Below are positions 59,405-64,000 of a stretch of DNA of 64,000 nucleotides, piece by piece (the first letter of the stretch is position 1; every line of letters starts with the position of its first letter). Source of the DNA: Thermothelomyces thermophilus ATCC 42464 (Eukaryota > Ascomycota > Sordariomycetes > Sordariales > Chaetomiaceae); contig NC_016478.1 of assembly GCF_000226095.1 (NCBI RefSeq), positions 610,001 to 674,000 of the forward strand, in the 5' to 3' direction. The notes under the pieces are model-generated. The model was not told the DNA's origin, searched no databases, and saw only the letters and a list, made by a program, of their open reading frames with translations. The translations under genes were made by a program, and so were the position numbers.

Positions 59405-62311
59405 CCGAAGCATCTAGAAGGATTACTAGAACACGGCCTATAGGATTACAAGATCAAGCTTAAAGAAGGAGCACGACTAAAGTTCTTTAAGATTTACTAT
59501 ACGAGCTAGACATAGAACAAAGAACTTAAGCGATACTTAGAGGAGAACCTTCGAAGAGGATATATCTGCCTATCGACATCGCTAGCAGGCTACCTAATTC
59601 TATTTATACCTAAGAAAGACGGAAAGCTATAGTTATACGTTAACTATTGGTAACTTAACGAATAGACTATAAAAAACCAATACCCGTTACCACTAATCTT
59701 ACGGCTCTAAGATTAGTTAGTAGGAGCCTAATATTTTACGTATCTTGACTTGCCATCGGCCTATAACTATATATAGATCAAAGAAGGCAACAAGTGGAAA
59801 ACGGCCTTTAGGACACCCTATAGCCACTACAAGTACCTCGTTATGCCATTTAGACTTACAAACGCGCTAGTAACGTTCCAAGCCCTGATTAATCAAGTTA
59901 TCCGATCCTTTCTCGACAAATTTGCGGTATATTATCTCGACGACATACTTATCTTCTCTAAAACAATAGACAAACACCGGAAGCATGTAAAAGCAGTGCT
60001 AGATACGTTACACGCGTACAAGCTATTAGTCAACAAGGAAAAGAGCGAATTCCACGTTAGGAAAACGGTGTTTTTAGGATACAAGATATCCCTAGGACAA
60101 ATCCAGATAGAACCTTTAAAAGTCGAAGCCATCAAGGATTAGCTACAACCAACGTCAGTTATAGAAGTATAAAGTTTTATCGGGTTTATAAACTTCTACC
60201 GGATGTTTATCAGGAACTTTAGAGCGATTATATAACCTTTGTACGAACTTACTAAGAAGAACGCTAAATTCCAATAGGAAGAGTAATACGAGCAAGCATT
60301 TACGCAGATCTACGACGCCATTACTAAAGATCTAATACTAGTGCTACTAGACCCTAAGAAGCCATTTGAGGTGGAAACGGACGCTTCAGACTATGCCATC
60401 GGAGGACAATTGGGACAACAAGACAAACAAGGGAAGCTACATCCTATAGCCTTCTTTTTAAAGAAGCTTGATGGACTATATCTTAATTATCTAATCTATA
60501 ATAAGGAACTACTTACAATTATCGAAGCTTTTAAGGAATGGCGACTATACCTTAGTAATACGATTAAACTAGTATAAGTATATATAGATTATAAGAATTT
60601 GCGATACTTTATAATGACGAAGGAGCTTAATAGATGACAAATACAATAGGCAGAATTCCTTACAGAATTCAATTTTGAGATCCGCTATAAGAAGGGCAAA
60701 GAGAACGTATAAGCAGATGCCTTAAGCCGATAAACGGATTATATAGAAGGACGAACGGAAACAACGCCACCGTTATTTAAGGAACGAATAGACAGAACGC
60801 TATATTACGAAACGCAGATACCTATAGAAGACGATCTACTCGACTTGTTCCTAGAATATTACGCAATCTTTCGAGAAGAAAGGATTAACGAGGCATAGTA
60901 TTAAGTAACACCCGGACTAGTGGTACCTAATAAAGTAAAAGAAAAAGACGGGAAACTCTGGTACCGAGGCAAAGCGTATATCTACGACAAAGATCAACAG
61001 CTACGAATGATTTGAGAACTCTATAAGTCGAAACTCGGAGGATACAAAGGAGTTATAAAGACTATCGTATAAGTCAAGAAACACTACGACTTTCTATAGT
61101 TAACGATATAAGTTAAGGAAGTCATATAGAGCTATAATATCTACAATCGAAGCAAAACGGCATAATACAAGCCATATAGGCTACTTTAGCCACTACTAAT
61201 AGCTAATAAACCATAGAGTTTAGTTACAATAGACTTTATTACAAAGCTACTAGAATCTAAGGATATGGCTATAAGGGTAATCTATAATAGTATTCTCACT
61301 ATAGTAGATTACCTAACTAAATAGGCATACTTCTTTTCCTATAAGGAGTCCTAGATAGCTAAACAGCTAGCAGACGTAATCTATTGGCAAGTCGTATTAG
61401 TATACGCTTAGCCATAGGAATAGATCACTAACAGAGACACTAAGTTCGTATCGAAGTTCTAGCAAGCGTTAATGCAATGATTAGGCGTTAACAGCAAGCT
61501 ATTAATGGCATATCACCTACAGACTAACAGATAAACAGAGCGACTAAACCAAGTTGTCAAGCAGTACCTTCGTTCTTATATCAACTATTAGCAAGACGAC
61601 TAGGTCATACTATTACTAATAGTATAACTGGCTTACAATATAATACTAGCGGAAATGACTAAAGTTACACTGTTCTTTACGAACTATAGATATGAAGCAG
61701 ACCTTAGGCAAGGACTAGAGGTCATAGTGCCAAGAGCAGTAGTCAAAGCAGAACAAATGTACGTACTATACAAGAAGCTCAAAAACGAACTTGAATTTGT
61801 CAGAACTAGAATAAAGAACTACTATAACAAACATAGGCTCGAGGGACCTTACCTAGAGAGGGGAGATAAAGTCTATCTGGTTATACAAAACTTATAAACT
61901 AAATGACTAAGCACGAAGCTAGACTTTAAGAAGGTTAGACCCTTTATTATCAAAGAACGAATTTCGACATCTAACTACCGACTATCGTTACTATCATCTA
62001 TACGATTACAAATAAATGTTTTTTATATTTTACTTCTCGAACTAGCGCCGAAGAACGCTAAAATCGCTATAAATATCGAAGCAAAGGACAAAGAGGAAAA
62101 ATAGGATGTCGAAGAAATTCTAGATTTATATATTATTAATAGGGAACTATAGTATCTAGTCAAATGGCTTGATTTTGGACTAGAGGACAACTTATAGGAA
62201 CTAGTCAAGAATTTAAACTGCCCTAAGAAACTAGAATAGTTCTACTGGCAGAATCCGGATCGACTAAAGGAAAACCTAGGACAGAACCAAAGACAGCGCC
62301 CTAGTCGATAG
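59405..62311 (+). pseudogene. Element H pol, RT to chromodomain
   Basis: RT: open stretch 59843-60142 with MPFRLTNALVTFQALINQ and intact YLDDILIF (about 59931-59954). RNase H: 60341-60577 MLLDPKKPFEVETDASDYAIGGQL, the best preserved in the window. Integrase about 60900-61630, zinc region GYKGVIKTIV near 61040. C-terminal 61655-61897. Chromodomain about 62080-62260. TAG 62309-62311. Confidence 0.9.
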
Positions 62312-62857
62312 CATTAATAGCATTATTAATCTATGATAAGGGTATAGCAGGCACCTCTTACCGCTCTTACTGCTCAACCTCCTCTAACTCGTCTAAGGTC
62401 GATAGACCGCGCGCTACTATATCGGTACCTTTCTCTACCAAAAACTCCTTCTGCTAACGAAAACGCCGGAGCCGTGTAAGCTTTTCGGACAACTCGCGCT
62501 AGGCTTCTTCTAGATAGCATTAAGATTTGTCTAGCTTAAGTTCGGTATAACGTTTAGCATCCTTAATACAATGCTGCTCCTAGAGAATGCGATCTACTAG
62601 AACAAACATTAGGAATCACATTCAAAAAAAAAAAAGGAGACGTGCTTATAGGAAGAAAGCGGTATACTAGAGCTATTACAAGAATAACCTTGACAAACGT
62701 AGGCTTCGCAACGCTTCGTACGCGCGATCATTTTGTAGACAAGGCCTTACGACACGCACTAAGAGCAAGGCATAACGACAAAACCATTCTTAGCAATGTT
62801 CTAAGCAAGGGAAGCATGGTAACGTGTAGAATACGACTTCCGTTTCTCTATCGGCAT
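62205..62857 (-). pseudogene. Element H antisense gene, type 2 (two exons)
   Basis: Exon 1 62857-62674 (184 nt), ATG start as in F (MPIEKRKSYST-like). Intron 62673-62597 (77 nt; acceptor TTTGTTCTAG, T-rich tract). Exon 2 62596-62205, 392 nt, three codons longer than F and B. Close relative of F along its length. Opposite to pol, overlapping it by 107 nt. Confidence 0.82.
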
Positions 62858-62965
62858 TTTGTCAATATAGTAACTACAACATAAAAAATAGGAAGAATAT
62901 AGTACTTACAAGCAAAGGGTTATTAGCACTATTTGAAACGGCCTAAGAGGGCTTTTAGGTCGAAA

Positions 62966-62985
62966 GCCTTAAAGGAGGGGCATTG
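62966..62985 (+). promoter_or_regulatory. Element H polypurine tract
   Basis: AAAGGAGGGGCATTG directly before the 3' LTR. Confidence 0.85.
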
Positions 62986-63439
62986 TATTACGGATAAGCA
63001 TATGGACGGCCCGGCAGGCTGTAGCCAGGACGTAGAACATTCCGACAGCCAATCACTTGGTAGACTAATTAGAAGATTATTACTGCTAAGACTAAGGTCT
63101 TCACTGGTAATAATAACATGTCACTGTCGATAACACGGAATCACGGAGTGAAAGGAGAAATGGTACTAGTGATAACTATTGAAGAGGGACAGATAATTAT
63201 ATATATATAGCTAGCCAGTTACTTGTTACGGTGGACTCTAGGAGTTTACTAGTGATAGCAACCTAACCTATAATCACCGGTATTTATACTAAGCATCACT
63301 AACTATTGTAGGAGATAACTCTAGTGTTATTATGAACCTTTTGGCTTTACCAAATCCCTCAGACGACCTGTACGCTTGTCTTGCTTAATTTACCTCCGTC
63401 TAAACCCTTTTAGAAGAAGTCTGAGCTAGGTTCGTCACA
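62986..63439 (+). repeat. Element H 3' LTR (beta U3)
   Basis: Begins TATTACGGATAAGC (ancestral TGTCACGG), ends GGTTCGTCACA, then TAGTA. R site AGTGATAGCAAC at 63251-63262, unmutated. Confidence 0.95.
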
Positions 63440-63444
63440 TAGTA

Positions 63445-64000
63445 CCATTCGATTCGTTCTTAGAGGAATAGAACATTAGGTCTAGGTCTTTCGATTCCTT
63501 AGGTATCGATCATCTACAATCTATCTTGCCTCTAGGTAACTGTGAAACCCTACTACCTTAAGGCTAGGAGAATCGAAATTAGTAGTGTATACTCTCCTAC
63601 TATATCCTATTTGGCAAGACCTATCTCTAGGTCTATAGTAACTAGTTCGGAGTATAGTGCTTGTTCGTCTTTACCGTCGCCGTTACGTCTAGGACTATCC
63701 GTGTCGCTATCCCTGTTTTTATAGCTTGTAGCCGCTACTTCGATAACATCCTTAGTAGTTTCGTTAATGACTATAATTTCCTTTCTAGGGACTATTTTCT
63801 ACTCTTTCTTCGGGCTTTGGCATTCTTATTTATAATGTCCTTTCTTTTTGTAGTTATAGTAGGTAATATTAGACTTATCTTTAGTTATCTTCTTCTAGTC
63901 TTACTTTTATACTACGTCTATATCTATAGCTCTAAGGTATATCCCATATAAGGTATTAATATATGCTCGCTTTTTCTTATTATTAGCCTTAACTATAGTT
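63445..64000 (-). pseudogene. Element G gag, middle part (window-truncated)
   Basis: Continuation of 47437-48339 once H and one duplication are removed. Minus strand covers the region around and after the CCHC knuckle (about 63830-63870). The capsid part lies beyond the right edge. Confidence 0.82.

Larger units (their letters stand above)
48340..63439 (+). mobile_element. Element H: complete chromovirus, interrupted by I
   Basis: LTRs 48340-48793 and 62986-63439, both 454 bp. Target duplication CAGTA (48335-48339) and TAGTA (63440-63444), one C/T change. Without I and its extra duplication it is 7603 bp. Beta U3 and type-2 antisense gene like F, but its R and primer site are of class I. RT YLDD intact. 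Confidence 0.96.
42557..64000 (-). mobile_element. Element G: chromovirus, interrupted by H, running off the right edge
   Basis: Pieces 42557-48339 and 63445-64000. Inserted in E RNase H after GTTCC (42552-42556). Alpha U3, type-1 antisense gene. RT box YLDN. Its 5' LTR lies outside the window. Confidence 0.93.

Overview
This window holds no recognisable host gene. It is a graveyard of retrotransposons from what looks like a filamentous ascomycete genome. The signs are chromodomain Ty3/gypsy elements and a Tad-type LINE, both typical of fungi, and damage typical of repeat-induced point mutation (RIP). CpA is largely turned into TpA on both strands, so Gln/Trp codons became stops, Cys and His became Tyr, Asp became Asn, and ATG starts became ATA. 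Because of this, nearly every short open frame in the window is a chance frame; the real genes are read across many in-frame stops. || Layout. 1-10870: LINE-1 (minus), with ORF1 split by complete LTR element A (2142-9767, minus, 5-bp duplication CCTTT). 10871-15950: RIP-degraded sequence including an older, different gypsy-like pseudo-element (about 12290-15300, minus). 15950-18083: 3' half of LINE-2 (minus), carrying a 117-bp retroposon with a (TAA)10 tail and 13-bp target duplications. 18084-64000: a nested stack of one chromovirus family. LINE-2 contains B; B contains C and D; D contains E; E contains F and G; G contains H; H contains I. This makes seven layers. Elements B, D, E and G run past the right edge; C, F, H and I (and A) are complete, and all five have 5-bp target duplications that match or differ by one RIP-type change. 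|| Shared architecture of the chromoviruses (7.5-7.6 kb, LTRs 419-457 bp): a primer site that does not begin with TGG and instead pairs with a site inside the LTR (Tf1-like self-priming); gag of 754 codons; a -1 frameshift signal (GGGAAAC-type heptamer, 6-nt spacer, GGGCCC/GGGCCY stem) 34 nt before the gag stop; pol (1256 codons where its end is clear) with protease, RT, RNase H, integrase and chromodomain; then, on the opposite strand, an additional gene next to the 3' LTR, followed by a polypurine tract. || The antisense gene is the most interesting content. It occurs in all eight elements whose 3' end is visible, in three sequence types. All encode a six-cysteine cluster resembling Zn(II)2Cys6, followed by a helical, coiled-coil-like region. 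Type 2 has a conserved spliceosomal intron. The type present matches the U3 type of the adjacent LTR, while gag-pol and R-U5 are common to all, suggesting that U3 and antisense regulator travel as a cassette. The Gag protein also has an unusual 430-residue extension with two CX4CX2H motifs. Functional statements are inference from sequence; no searches could be run.
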